Part shown: piece by piece, positions 30,256-39,181 of the stretch
Layout of the letters: each line of letters opens with the position of its first letter
Position numbering within the stretch: the stretch's first letter is position 1
NCBI RefSeq assembly: GCF_009834785.1
Contig: NZ_WUYX01000003.1
Span: 1 to 64,000 of the forward strand
DNA: 64,000 nucleotides
Direction: 5' to 3'
From: Natronorubrum halalkaliphilum
GTDB lineage: Archaea; Halobacteriota; Halobacteria; Halobacteriales; Natrialbaceae
Notes under the pieces: generated by a model
Seen by the model: the letters and a program-made list of their open reading frames with translations, nothing else
Told to the model about the DNA's origin: nothing
The model's database searches: none
Position numbers and translations under genes: made by a program

Positions 30256-30779
30256 AGAAAGGCTCCGGAAGCGATCCGTTCGCGGACGTCGTCCAGGAGG
30301 AAAGCGACGAGTCGGGCGGCGAGGAGACGACGGACGAAACGGGCAGTGTGTCCGATTCCGGCCCGGAATCGGAACAGTCAACGGCTGATCAGGCCGCGGA
30401 CACGACAGCGGATTCGACGGACGCAGCCGATGTGACTGAAACTGCCGAAACGACCGAGACAGGCGATGCGAGCACTGAGTCGGACGCGGACTCGAGTGAA
30501 AAAATCGTTAGTGAACCGCCTCAGGCGGGGGCCGATGACAACGGCGTCCCCTGGGTGTACGTCCGCGATAACGTCAAACAAGACCGCGAGATGGTGCAGT
30601 TCTACCTTCGAGATTATCTGGTCGATGCGGAAGGGGAGTTCGTCGATGCGGTAAGCGAGGAACTCGGTACGGACGTGTCGAAGACCGACGTTCGGGAGGC
30701 GGCCTACGAAGCGGCGATGCACAACGTCGACGAGGTTGCCGATCGTCTTCGTGACTGGGGATTCGAATCCGAGAAGTGA
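30252..30779 (+). CDS. Small acidic ParA partner, probable ribbon-helix-helix centromere-binding protein
   Basis: A 175-residue protein whose start overlaps the parA stop (ATGA), so the two are translationally coupled. Residues 1-95 are low-complexity and very acidic (Asp, Glu, Thr and Ser rich), probably disordered. Residues about 99-170 look folded: a strand-like REMVQFYLRDY, then helices EGEFVDAVSEELG and SKTDVREAAYEAAMHN and a final EVADRLRDWGF. One strand followed by two helices is the ribbon-helix-helix pattern of ParG- or omega-type partition adaptors. The flexible tail also matches that plan, though it lacks an obvious Arg finger. The role is inferred from position and pattern. I cannot name a family. 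Confidence 0.6.
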   Translation: MKKGSGSDPFADVVQEESDESGGEETTDETGSVSDSGPESEQSTADQAADTTADSTDAADVTETAETTETGDASTESDADSSEKIVSEPPQAGADDNGVPWVYVRDNVKQDREMVQFYLRDYLVDAEGEFVDAVSEELGTDVSKTDVREAAYEAAMHNVDEVADRLRDWGFESEK

Positions 30780-30901
30780 ACGGCGCCAAAATCACCAGAT
30801 AGCAAATCAGCCGAGGGTCCTCCGTTGGGGAGTCCTTCGCCACTGTAATTTCCCAAAATAAAGACATTCAGCACCAACTCCCGTGCAGTTGTCCACTCCA
30901 A

Positions 30902-31283
30902 TCACTCGAGAAGTTCCCGTAGCTGAGCAACGTACGGATTATTGGCCCAACTGCGGTGCGAGCTGATCGTTGCCAGCAACGTTCGGGCTGGTTGTCGGAC
31001 ATATGGCTGTTCCGGGCGTAATCACAATGAGTCGTGGCGTGGGAACGATTCGCGAGGCCTGCAACACGGCATGAATCAGCGCAAAATTCGTTCCACCGAA
31101 CTCGTCGGTCAGGAACCCGTCGACGTCGAGTGTGTTCGCGAGGACGATTCCGTCGGTTTCACCGTCATCGAGGCCGAACGTGGGCCGAGACGACGGTGTA
31201 TTCGATCGATCGTAGGGGTCCGTGAACGTATAGTACTCTCGAGCCGCGAGGACGTTCGTCGCTGGACCACCCACCTCGTTCAC
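30902..31283 (-). pseudogene. Broken PIN-domain-like gene (N-terminus missing, two frameshifts)
   Basis: On the minus strand one frame reads NEVGGPATNVLAAREYY and later TLDVDGFLTDEFGGTNFAL down to PTPRLI near 31030. The next frame then gives DYARNSH, and the third gives YVRQPARTLLATISSHRSWA followed by NNPYVAQLRELLE and a TGA at 30902-30904. Joined, these make one continuous protein tail, so two indels lie between about 30995 and 31035. The N-terminal third has no counterpart upstream of 31283. The order of acidic residues fits a PIN-like nuclease or related haloarchaeal protein, but the family call is tentative. Confidence 0.6.
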
Positions 31284-31353
31284 ACCTCATAGTGGATCTC
31301 TATCTATCAAAAGTTAAGTACCAAAACATCTCTAATCTAATAGATAGTTCCTG

Positions 31354-32127
31354 ATGTCCGCTCCATCACTGGCACTGGCGATCGAAGCCAACGGATTGAC
31401 GAAGCGATTCGGCACCACGACGGCCGTCGACGGTGTCGATCTCGCCGTCGAGCGCGGGACCGTCTACGGCTTCCTGGGTCCCAACGGCGCGGGAAAGACG
31501 ACGACGATGCGAGTACTGACGACGCTGACGCGGCCGACGTCGGGCGAGGCGTTGATCGCGGGCAACCCCGTCAGCGACCGCGACGCCGTCCGTTCCTCGA
31601 TCGGCTATCTGCCGGAGGAGCCGCCGCTGTTCGACGAACTCTCAGGCCTCGAGCAACTGGAGTACTTCGCACGTCTCCGCGATATCCCGGCCAAGGAGGC
31701 AAGTCGACGCATCGACGCGTGGCTCGAGCGCTTCGGACTGGCGACCGATGCCGGCAAGCGGATCGAAGACTACTCGAAGGGGATGCGCCAGAAGGTCGGC
31801 CTCATCCAGGCGCTGTTGCACGAACCCGACGTCGTCTTTCTCGACGAACCCACGAGCGGACTCGATCCACGGGCTGCACGGACGGTCATGGACGCCATCG
31901 CGGAGATGGCCGCTGAGGGGCACACGGTCTTTCTCTCGACGCATATCCTTCCGGTCGTCGAGGAACTCGCCGATACTGTCGGCGTGCTGTACGACGGCCG
32001 ACTCGTCACCGAAGGGGCTCCCGACGAGTTGACCAGGCAGGTCGAGGGCGCCGAAGCCGGATCGACGCTCGAGGACGTGTTTCTCGCGGTGACGACTGAC
32101 CACGCGGCACCGGCGGAACAACGATGA
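31354..32127 (+). CDS. ABC-2 type transporter ATP-binding protein
   Basis: A 257-residue ATPase of the drug/Na+ exporter type (CcmA/NatA-like). Walker A is GPNGAGKTTTMRVL, the signature is YSKGMRQKVGLIQALL (the LSGGQ equivalent), Walker B is VVFLDEPTSGLDPR and the switch His is in FLSTHILPVVEE. The permease gene overlaps its end by ATGA. The substrate is unknown; haloarchaeal pairs like this are annotated as exporters. Confidence 0.92.
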   Translation: MSAPSLALAIEANGLTKRFGTTTAVDGVDLAVERGTVYGFLGPNGAGKTTTMRVLTTLTRPTSGEALIAGNPVSDRDAVRSSIGYLPEEPPLFDELSGLEQLEYFARLRDIPAKEASRRIDAWLERFGLATDAGKRIEDYSKGMRQKVGLIQALLHEPDVVFLDEPTSGLDPRAARTVMDAIAEMAAEGHTVFLSTHILPVVEELADTVGVLYDGRLVTEGAPDELTRQVEGAEAGSTLEDVFLAVTTDHAAPAEQR

Positions 32128-33737
32128 GACAGTGGACCCACGTGACGGAGATCGGCCGAATCGAACTTCGACGACGCTGGCGAGTCCTGAAGGGAAACAC
32201 CGGCCAGCTGATCGCGATCACGCTTACCGGCCTGTTCTTCGTCCCGCTCTCGATGCTGGGAATGGTCGGGCTCTACTTTTTCGGGCGGGAAATTGCATCC
32301 GGCGGCATCGAGATGCCACTCGAGTGGGTCCGGATGGGCAGTATTTACCTGTGGCTGTCCGTCGCGGGGTTCGGCGGCTATCGTGCGTACGCGACGGCAC
32401 TTCGACCGGATCGACTCGACGGCCTCCTGACGACCGTCTCACACCGCGAACTGTTGGGCGGTCTCCTGTTCGCCGAGTACGTTCTGTGGGGCGGGGTCGC
32501 GGTTCTGGCCAGCAGCGTCGGAGCGCTCGCGTTCGCTGCAGGGGCCCGATCCGTCGTTCTGGCTCCGCTCGGATTCCTCGCCGTCTGTCTTACGCTGACG
32601 ACGGCGCTGGCGCTTGGCTTTCTGGTGGCGCTCCTCGTCAGGAACACCGGCGTCCGGTCGAAGCTTGCGACGCGACTGCGAACCGTGCTCTTCGGAGTGC
32701 TCGGAATCGCGTACTTCTGGCTCATCATCTCACAGAACTTCGCCAGCGTGCTCGAGCCGCTGTTTCGAATCCTCGAGCCCACGCCGGTCGGCTGGTACGG
32801 CGATCTCGTCCTCCTCGGCACTGTTTCGGAGGCGTCGATCGGTCGGAGTGTCGGGGCCGTTCTCTCGAGTGTGTTGTTCGTCCTTGCGAGCGGAGTTCTC
32901 CTCCCACGGCTCGCCGAATGGCTCTGGTACGCTGACGGCGTCCATATCGAGCATGAGGTAACGGGAACGACGGCAGCGGCGGCCGGTGAACCACGCCTCT
33001 CGACCCTCCTTCCGCGGCCGGTGGTCGGCGTCGTGCTAGCGGACTGGAAACGTGCGCGCCGAGCGCCGATCGCGCTGTCGTTCGTTCTCTACCCGCTCAT
33101 CGTGTTGATCAGTCCAATCATGACGGTCTTCCAGACCGGAACCGTCGGGAGCACGTTTCCACTGTGGATCGTTCTCTGTGGAGCGTGGATCGCGGGCTCG
33201 CTGTTCACGCTCAACGTCGTCGGGAACGAGGGTGCCGTGCTCCCGGCGACGCTGTTGGGTGGTGCTCCCGGCCGAACGCTCGTCGGTGGCCACGTCGTCG
33301 CCGGAACGCTGCTCGTGGCACCGGTAACTGTCCTCGCGACGGTCGGTGTCGGTCTGGCCAGTCCCCACTCCGTCGCGTCGGTCCTCACCCTCGCTCTGAG
33401 CGGACTCGTGCTGGCGCTCTGTGCCGGCCCGATCGCGACGGGTATCGGTGCGGCATTTCCGCGCTTCGAAGCGGTCAGCGTCTCTCGAAGCCGGAAGGCG
33501 ATCGTTCCGAGTATGCTCGCGTTCACCGTTTACTCCGTGGTGTTGTTCGTCGTGGCTCTGCCGGCGCTGCTCGGCCACGTCTCGTTCGTCGCCGACGCGT
33601 TCGCGTCGCTGCTCGGCACCTCTTCGTTCGTTATCGCTCTGAGCGGAACGGTGCTGACGGCCCTCGCAGCCGGTCTCCTCGGCGTGCTATCGGCGTATTA
33701 CGCGGTCCGGTCCGTCGAGACGTTTCACTTCGATTGA
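32124..33737 (+). CDS. ABC-2 type transporter permease
   Basis: A 537-residue polytopic membrane protein with roughly 10-12 hydrophobic helices after a short cytosolic amphipathic start (IGRIELRRRWRVLKGNTGQ). It is coupled to the preceding ATPase by an ATGA overlap, so both form one exporter. At 537 residues it is about twice a minimal ABC-2 permease, suggesting a fused double-membrane-domain unit. Substrate unknown. Confidence 0.85.
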   Translation: MRQWTHVTEIGRIELRRRWRVLKGNTGQLIAITLTGLFFVPLSMLGMVGLYFFGREIASGGIEMPLEWVRMGSIYLWLSVAGFGGYRAYATALRPDRLDGLLTTVSHRELLGGLLFAEYVLWGGVAVLASSVGALAFAAGARSVVLAPLGFLAVCLTLTTALALGFLVALLVRNTGVRSKLATRLRTVLFGVLGIAYFWLIISQNFASVLEPLFRILEPTPVGWYGDLVLLGTVSEASIGRSVGAVLSSVLFVLASGVLLPRLAEWLWYADGVHIEHEVTGTTAAAAGEPRLSTLLPRPVVGVVLADWKRARRAPIALSFVLYPLIVLISPIMTVFQTGTVGSTFPLWIVLCGAWIAGSLFTLNVVGNEGAVLPATLLGGAPGRTLVGGHVVAGTLLVAPVTVLATVGVGLASPHSVASVLTLALSGLVLALCAGPIATGIGAAFPRFEAVSVSRSRKAIVPSMLAFTVYSVVLFVVALPALLGHVSFVADAFASLLGTSSFVIALSGTVLTALAAGLLGVLSAYYAVRSVETFHFD

Positions 33738-34513
33738 GCCGACCGATCCACGACTGGCCAATCAGCGGGTGAGTGGTCCGTCGTATGATCCGTGGGCACA
33801 AAGGACTCACGTGTTCTGCCGGCGAGTTTTCTCCCGGGAAAAACTCGTTCCTTACCTCGGCGGCTCTCTTGACGGTGGGACCCGACGAAAGCGATGTGAT
33901 TAATTTGTGATATTGTTCCAGAGGTGCTGTTTCGTGAAGCGAGAACGGATATCGCCTCGACTGGTGGTGCTCGATATTCAATCTCCCTCACCGACCTATC
34001 TCCTCCGAATACAACTCGAGAAAAAGACATATATAGTGTAGAAGTGATCGGAAGGCGGTTCACGATTGAGTTCGCAAATCCGATCCGCCGTCGACAGTCG
34101 ACGAGGCCCCGAATCACGTCGCGTTCGGCGAGACAGTGATTCAACTCGGCGAACATCGCTGTTGACTGTACACCGCTGCTAATCAAAAACGAACCGACCC
34201 CTTCAGATGCGCTATGCCTCACGAATACGGTCGTACCAACAGAACCATCCCCGTACGCTCACTGAGAAACATGCCCTCGACGATGCCGTGTTCTCGTCGG
34301 TGGGTGAACCATCTTCAACCGACCTCCGCCGAACTGGAATCCGGTTCCGATCCGAAAAACATGGGAATCGAAACCCTTCTAAATATATACTCTGTGTGAT
34401 AAAATAGGACAACTCTTTGTTTTCAATCCATTCTAGCGACGTAAACCATCAACCGCTAAATCGTGGCATTGACCCTTCGTGTCTGGCACGCTGGGACAAA
34501 CCAAACGCGACCC
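33738..34513. other. Gene-free stretch of about 0.78 kb
   Basis: No frame here resembles a haloarchaeal protein. The left part holds an 8-bp inverted repeat (33823-33847). The right part is AT-rich and ends at the 3' end of the SDR gene. Confidence 0.5.
33823..33847. terminator. Inverted repeat downstream of the ABC-2 operon
   Basis: CGAGTTTT and AAAACTCG are separated by nine bases. It lies about 85 bp past the permease stop. It could be a terminator-like hairpin or a protein-binding site; no clear U-tract follows. Confidence 0.25.
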
Positions 34514-35296
34514 TCAACACACTTGCCACCCACCGTCTACGTGAAGTAGCTCACCCGTAACGTACGCCCCGTCGTCGCTAGCCAAAAAGAGGTACGCCCC
34601 CGCCACGTCTTCGGGCGTTCCGGCGCGGCCGAGAGGAACCGGTTTGAGTAGTTCGTCTTCGGCGACCATTTCTTCCGCCTGGTCTTTCCACCCCTCCGTG
34701 AACTCCGTCGCGATCTGGCCCGGTGCGACACCATTGACGCGAATGCCGTCGTCCGCGTACTCGAGAGCTGCCCCGCGGGTGATCATCTTCACCGAACCTT
34801 TCGACGAATCGTACTGGACTTGCTCACGCTGTGCGAGGTCGGAGCTAATCGATGCCGTGTTGACGATGACGCCGGGATCCTCGCGGTCGATCATATCCGC
34901 TGCGGCGACTTGTGTTCCGAAGAACGTTCCTTTCGAGTTAACTCCGTGGATTCGATCGAACTCGGTAGGCGTCACATCGCTCATCGGTTTCGGAATCTGG
35001 AGACCGGCGTTGTTGATCATCACGTCAACACCACCGAACTCGTGTGCACGTTCAACTAACTCCACGATGTCTTCCCGTTCGGTGACGTCCGTCGAAACGT
35101 ACTCACCGTCCCCGTACTGTTCGTCGATTACCACGTCGGTCGGTGTCGTCGCGTCTTTTGGTTCCCGATCGATGTCTCCGTTGAGTACCGTTGCACCCGC
35201 TTTCGCAAACCGGAGCGCGATCTCGCGCCCGATCCCGGACGAGCCACCGGTTATGACTACCGTCGTTCCCTCGAAGTCGTAAGTCGGTCTTCCCAT
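34514..35296 (-). CDS. SDR-family NAD(P)-dependent dehydrogenase (sugar/glucose-1-dehydrogenase-like)
   Basis: A 260-residue classical short-chain dehydrogenase. The cofactor motif is VVITGGSSGIGREIALRF near the N-terminus, followed by VMINNAGLQ. The catalytic Ser is in IVNTASISSD and the YxxxK motif is YDSSKGSVK. The overall pattern (LADDGAYVTGELLHVDGGWQ at the C-terminus) is that of glucose- and pentose-1-dehydrogenases. The start at 35296 (MGRPTYDFEG) is preferred. In this cluster it would be the candidate that oxidises the free pentose to its lactone. The specificity is inferred from context only. Confidence 0.85.
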   Translation of the reverse strand: MGRPTYDFEGTTVVITGGSSGIGREIALRFAKAGATVLNGDIDREPKDATTPTDVVIDEQYGDGEYVSTDVTEREDIVELVERAHEFGGVDVMINNAGLQIPKPMSDVTPTEFDRIHGVNSKGTFFGTQVAAADMIDREDPGVIVNTASISSDLAQREQVQYDSSKGSVKMITRGAALEYADDGIRVNGVAPGQIATEFTEGWKDQAEEMVAEDELLKPVPLGRAGTPEDVAGAYLFLASDDGAYVTGELLHVDGGWQVC

Positions 35297-35406
35297 GTCC
35301 TCTCGGTACACAGTCGACCCCTAAAATACTGCCGAGATGTTGTACCGCGACGTCTTTTCCCGACCTTCCGGCGGGAGTCGACTCGACGAGGTCACATCGT
35401 GTGACT

Positions 35407-37365
35407 TCAGTACCGGTTCCAGGGCGTATCGATGGTCCCCTTGAGAACGAAGTACTCCCACTCACCCGAAACCGGTAGTTCCCGAAGGGTTCCGTCTTCA
35501 TCCTCGTACCCGTAGTACTCGTCGTCGGGTTCGAATCCACCGAAGACGCGGATATTCGCGTCCGAAGGACCGGTTCGCATGGCCGTGAGGATCGGCGACG
35601 AAAAGACCACCTCGATCTCGTCTTCAGTCGCGGTGACGGTTTCTGCACGAATATCGTCGTGGTGTTCGGTAACGGCGTAAAAGCTGTCCGGATAGATCGA
35701 GAGCGCCGGGTCGGGACGTTCAAACGTGAACGTCACCTGTTGACCGTCGACCTCGAAATCCGTCGGGTGTCCTATTTCCGCATCGACCCGCAGAATTCGG
35801 TTCCCCTGTCGCGGCTCTACGGTTCCCTTCTCTTCGAGGTATTCGAGGACGATCTCGCCGAGTAAATCGGTCGTCTGATCGACCACGTTTGCTCCCTCGA
35901 GGACGTCTCTGGCCCCGAGCAGGTGATCGGTCGTCACGACCTCGTAATACTCGTCTTCCTGAATCGGTTCCCCCTGCACGTAGACGTTGCTAATTTCGGG
36001 ACGGTAGTACAGGTCCCAGTCGTCCTCATCGTTAGTGACTTCGTGGGAGTTGTACTCGTACTGCACGCCGCCGACCTGTTTTGCCGGCTCTGCACCAAAG
36101 TTCGTTTCGGGGAATCCCGGTTGCGCCTGTCTCCCGAGCCACTCAATCAACGTTTCGCCGGTGAGTTCGATTTTGACGAGGGTGTTCGGGAACGGCAGGA
36201 TGTCCATGATATCTCGGCCGGTAATCGATCCGGGGCCGTACTGTTCGCCCGATCGGATACCGCCCGAATTCTGGATCGCGACGTCGCCACCCATTTTGTC
36301 CAAGAACGCATCACAGATCAGGTTCCCCATGAAACTCTCTCTCCCGTAATTGACGCCCATATCGGTGTCGAGTAACCTGTCGACCGTAAACGCCTCGCCA
36401 CCGAGTTCGTCGTCGAGTTCGTCCATCCACCGGTCGACGACCGCTTGTACGTCCGGATCCGGCTCGACGTCGGAACCGATGTCGACCCGTTCCCATTCGA
36501 CGAAGTCGCCGTTGGCGTCGACGGTAAGGGCTCCGAGGTGATCGAACTCCTTTCCGACGCGGCTAACGATCGTTCCGTCCACCATCGTCGGGTCTTCGTC
36601 GCCGGGATCGACGTCGCCCGAGGAACCGAGCAACGCGTCGATTCCGTCGACTTGCTCGGGGAGGTTGAACTTCTCGCCTCGCGGAACCCGACCGGCACCG
36701 ATAATGATGTCTGCTCCTTCGTCGGTGAGTGCCTCGACCGCCGCTTCTGCACCTTCTACCTTACTGAGGAGATCGTACTCTTCCGGATAGTCAGTTACCG
36801 AGTAAAAGTCTTCACGGGCGGCTGAAAAGAAGCCGACGGTCAATCCGCCGGCGTCGATAGTGGTCCACCGCTCTGCTTCCGGTATCGGGTCGCCGTCGAT
36901 ATGCAGTTGAGCGTTCACCCACGGGAAATCGCTCTCTTCGAATCGCTGCTCTGCCACGTCTGCACCGAAGTCGAAGTCGTGGTGGCTGATGCCGTTGACG
37001 TCGAGTTCCATTTCGTTGAGCGCTTCGATAATGTGTTCGCCCTCGAACAGTGCGCCTTCGACGGATGGGGAAAGGTCGTCTCCACCGCCGACGAACAGCG
37101 TGTTTTCGTATTGGTTGCGCAACTCTTCGACCTTGGTCTGATAGCGAGCAATGTTCGCCTCGTCTTCGTCACCGAACCGACCTTCGAAGTGCGTATCGTA
37201 AATGAGTGTGACCGTTTCGCCTTCGTCTTCGCTCGCACCGACGGTGCCGACTCCGTTCAGCGCGGCGAGAGAAATCCCGCCGGCAGTCGCTCCTAAAATG
37301 CGTCGGCGCATTCCGTCGATTCGTCCGTCATCCGATTCCGTCGTCCGATTGTTATCGTTCGTCAT
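35407..37365 (-). CDS. Tat-exported 5'-nucleotidase/metallophosphoesterase family protein with altered metal site
   Basis: A 652-residue protein with a twin-arginine signal (R20-R21-R22, then ILGATAGGISLAAL), so it is probably extracytoplasmic. The N-terminal calcineurin-like domain keeps DxH (D57, H59) and GGDDLSPS, but the GNHEFD motif reads SHHDFD. The later SHxG and GGHTH segments are replaced by GAGRVPRGE and GSSGDVDP, so several metal ligands are missing. The C-terminal 5'-nucleotidase domain (AIQNSGGIRSGEQYGPGSIT) is well conserved, and a haloarchaeal tail of about 100 residues follows. It may hydrolyse nucleotides outside the cell or be a binding relative. Its neighbours are pentose-oxidation genes and a nucleoside hydrolase. 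Confidence 0.8.
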   Translation of the reverse strand: MTNDNNRTTESDDGRIDGMRRRILGATAGGISLAALNGVGTVGASEDEGETVTLIYDTHFEGRFGDEDEANIARYQTKVEELRNQYENTLFVGGGDDLSPSVEGALFEGEHIIEALNEMELDVNGISHHDFDFGADVAEQRFEESDFPWVNAQLHIDGDPIPEAERWTTIDAGGLTVGFFSAAREDFYSVTDYPEEYDLLSKVEGAEAAVEALTDEGADIIIGAGRVPRGEKFNLPEQVDGIDALLGSSGDVDPGDEDPTMVDGTIVSRVGKEFDHLGALTVDANGDFVEWERVDIGSDVEPDPDVQAVVDRWMDELDDELGGEAFTVDRLLDTDMGVNYGRESFMGNLICDAFLDKMGGDVAIQNSGGIRSGEQYGPGSITGRDIMDILPFPNTLVKIELTGETLIEWLGRQAQPGFPETNFGAEPAKQVGGVQYEYNSHEVTNDEDDWDLYYRPEISNVYVQGEPIQEDEYYEVVTTDHLLGARDVLEGANVVDQTTDLLGEIVLEYLEEKGTVEPRQGNRILRVDAEIGHPTDFEVDGQQVTFTFERPDPALSIYPDSFYAVTEHHDDIRAETVTATEDEIEVVFSSPILTAMRTGPSDANIRVFGGFEPDDEYYGYEDEDGTLRELPVSGEWEYFVLKGTIDTPWNRY

Positions 37366-37450
37366 TGGGTATCAACACCGTGCGACTTCATCTCACACAT
37401 CTATCCAACACTGTATAACATTTTTTATTGTTATTTTGATGAATATCCAA

Positions 37451-37463
37451 ACAGTAATACTGT
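37451..37463. promoter_or_regulatory. Palindrome ACAGTAATACTGT upstream of the 5'-nucleotidase-like gene
   Basis: A perfect 13-bp odd palindrome about 90 bp upstream of the start codon at 37365, in AT-rich DNA. A regulator site is possible, but the distance to the likely TATA region (near 37420-37430) puts it clearly upstream of the core promoter. Confidence 0.3.
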
Positions 37464-37517
37464 AATCACATTATGACAGAATCGGTTGGAAGAGTCCTGG
37501 ATCCGGTTCAACGTTAC

Positions 37518-37610
37518 CCACTGAACGATAAGAACATCTGAAACGAGCGTTACACCAAGTACAGAGCCGTCGTGCGATCAGGTGTGTAGTACTGTTCAGC
37601 GACTACTATC
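37518..37610. repeat. Dispersed ~40-bp repeat, inverted pair (copies D' and D)
   Basis: Copy D (37571-37610, plus strand) starts CGTGCGATCAGG and has TTCAGCGACTACTATC 24 bp on. A weaker inverted partner, beginning CCACTGAA at 37518 and ending near 37550, faces it 20 bp away. The head-to-head layout is the same as at 11429-11500. Confidence 0.5.
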
Positions 37611-38154
37611 GATAGTGGAGACGGAGACGTTCCGTTGCGATGCTGATGATATCTGGGCCCGTTCTATTATACAGAACGATTAGCGGCAGGTTCAGTTCTC
37701 CCTGGTATTTAGCGTACTGCAGCACTGCGTTACATGCATACTGCTGTAAACATATCCGATGTGGCACTCTTCGCGCTCGAAGCGGATTTACATTAGTACT
37801 GGTGTATACCACTGGATAATAGCTCCTGGAACGTTACCTGGCGGCAAATTACGAACTAATAAAGGGTAAAATATCCGCAACGGACGATGTACTTCCAACT
37901 GGTGGTAGTAGTGCCGTGTGTCACATGGCCGTAGCCGGTTGATCGCCGATCTACCTGCTCGAGATACCGATAGCAGTACTCACAACCGCCGATTTCCGTT
38001 TGAAGAATCAGCGTTCTAATGCACAGAACAGCAAGATATCGCCCGTAGTTCGCCTGTACGTCTCATACACCGACACTGATCCCTTGAGGCCGCGGAATAG
38101 TGATTGAGTGTAGGGAACAACTGTTCTTGAGGAATGAACGCACATGCTACCGAC

Positions 38155-38919
38155 TCACATGTGTGTCATACTGAGTTCGATCACGTTCGCGGTACTGTGA
38201 ACGGTATCGGGCATATCAGTACTAAATCGGTCCCCCTTCAGCCGACCGGTGGGGGCAGCGACGCTGATCGCACCGATACTCCGACCGTCCGTATCGGTTA
38301 TCGGCGCAGCGACGCATCGTAGCCCATTGAGTCGCTCCTCACGGTCGAACGCGACGCCACGTTCGCGGATGGTTTCGAGTTCCTCGTGTAGCTCATCTCG
38401 ATCGGTGATCGTGTGTTGGGTTTCCGCCGAGAGGCCGTTCGTCTCGATGATGTCATCGACGCGTGATTCCGGCAGATGGGCGAGCATCGCCTTTCCGAGC
38501 GCGGTGCTGTGTAACCCCGTTCGGAGTCCGGCGTACGTATCGAGCTCGACGGCCTGTGCCCCTTTCGCCCTGTAAAGGTACACACACTTTCCGTGTTCGT
38601 GCGTGGCGAGATTCACCATCTCCTCCGTCTCCTCGGCGAGGGCTCTGACCTCCGGTTCCGCAACTTCATACAGTTTCATCTGATTCCGACTGTGCCCGCC
38701 CAGTTCCAGGAACCGAAGCCCGAGGCGGTACTGCTCGTCCTCTTTCACGACGAAATCGTGCTTTCTGAGTGTACTGAGGTGATTGTGTACGGTACTTTTG
38801 CCGAGGTTGAGCTGATTCGAAAGCTCCGTCACCCCCATTTCGTTGGCTTCCTTGAGCGTATCTAATATCGCTAACGTGGTTTCCGTCGTTCGCACCGGGT
38901 ATTTCGGTTCTTGTTCCAT
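38155..38919 (-). CDS. IclR-family transcriptional regulator, candidate regulator of the pentose cluster
   Basis: A 254-residue protein with a winged HTH at about residues 8-65 (GVTELSNQLNLGKSTVHNHL) and a C-terminal effector domain (LRTGLHSTALGKAMLAHLPE is the family hallmark). The start at 38919 (MEQEPKYPVR) is chosen over 38964. In Haloferax volcanii the xylose/arabinose oxidation genes are controlled by an IclR protein (XacR) next to the same enzyme families found here, so a similar role is likely. A perfect 16-bp inverted repeat lies immediately upstream of its TATA element. Confidence 0.9.
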   Translation of the reverse strand: MEQEPKYPVRTTETTLAILDTLKEANEMGVTELSNQLNLGKSTVHNHLSTLRKHDFVVKEDEQYRLGLRFLELGGHSRNQMKLYEVAEPEVRALAEETEEMVNLATHEHGKCVYLYRAKGAQAVELDTYAGLRTGLHSTALGKAMLAHLPESRVDDIIETNGLSAETQHTITDRDELHEELETIRERGVAFDREERLNGLRCVAAPITDTDGRSIGAISVAAPTGRLKGDRFSTDMPDTVHSTANVIELSMTHM

Positions 38920-38940
38920 GGCATGGGATAACATTCCCCT

Positions 38941-38970
38941 GGTTAAAAACTGTTCCGTTCTCAAGAACGG
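38941..38970 (-). promoter_or_regulatory. IclR gene promoter with 16-bp palindrome CCGTTCTCAAGAACGG
   Basis: The inverted repeat at 38955-38970 has 7-bp perfect arms (CCGTTCT and AGAACGG) around CA. It abuts the TATA/BRE region TTTTTAACC (minus strand, 38941-38949), about 25 bp from the start codon at 38919. This is a good candidate for an autoregulatory operator. Confidence 0.5.
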
Positions 38971-39181
38971 GGGTTCTGCTCTCTTGGGCTCGTGATTTAG
39001 CGGTCTCCAAGCGTTCGATACTCCGCGTATGGGTCGGAACGGTCAATCGTATCAACGGATCGACGTACGTCATTACTGGAGCGACCGTCGAAACGCCGCT
39101 TTCGGAACGTTTCGGAGCCGACGATGTCACCTCGGCATATAATAACTTGAGTGATCGTTGAACCGGAACGGGACTGAGCGG

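Larger units (their letters stand above)
37366..38154. other. Gene-free, AT-rich stretch of about 0.8 kb
   Basis: The stretch contains the promoter of the 5'-nucleotidase-like gene, a 13-bp palindrome (37451-37463), and an inverted pair of the dispersed ~40-bp repeat (37518-37610). Otherwise no coding pattern is seen. Confidence 0.55.
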
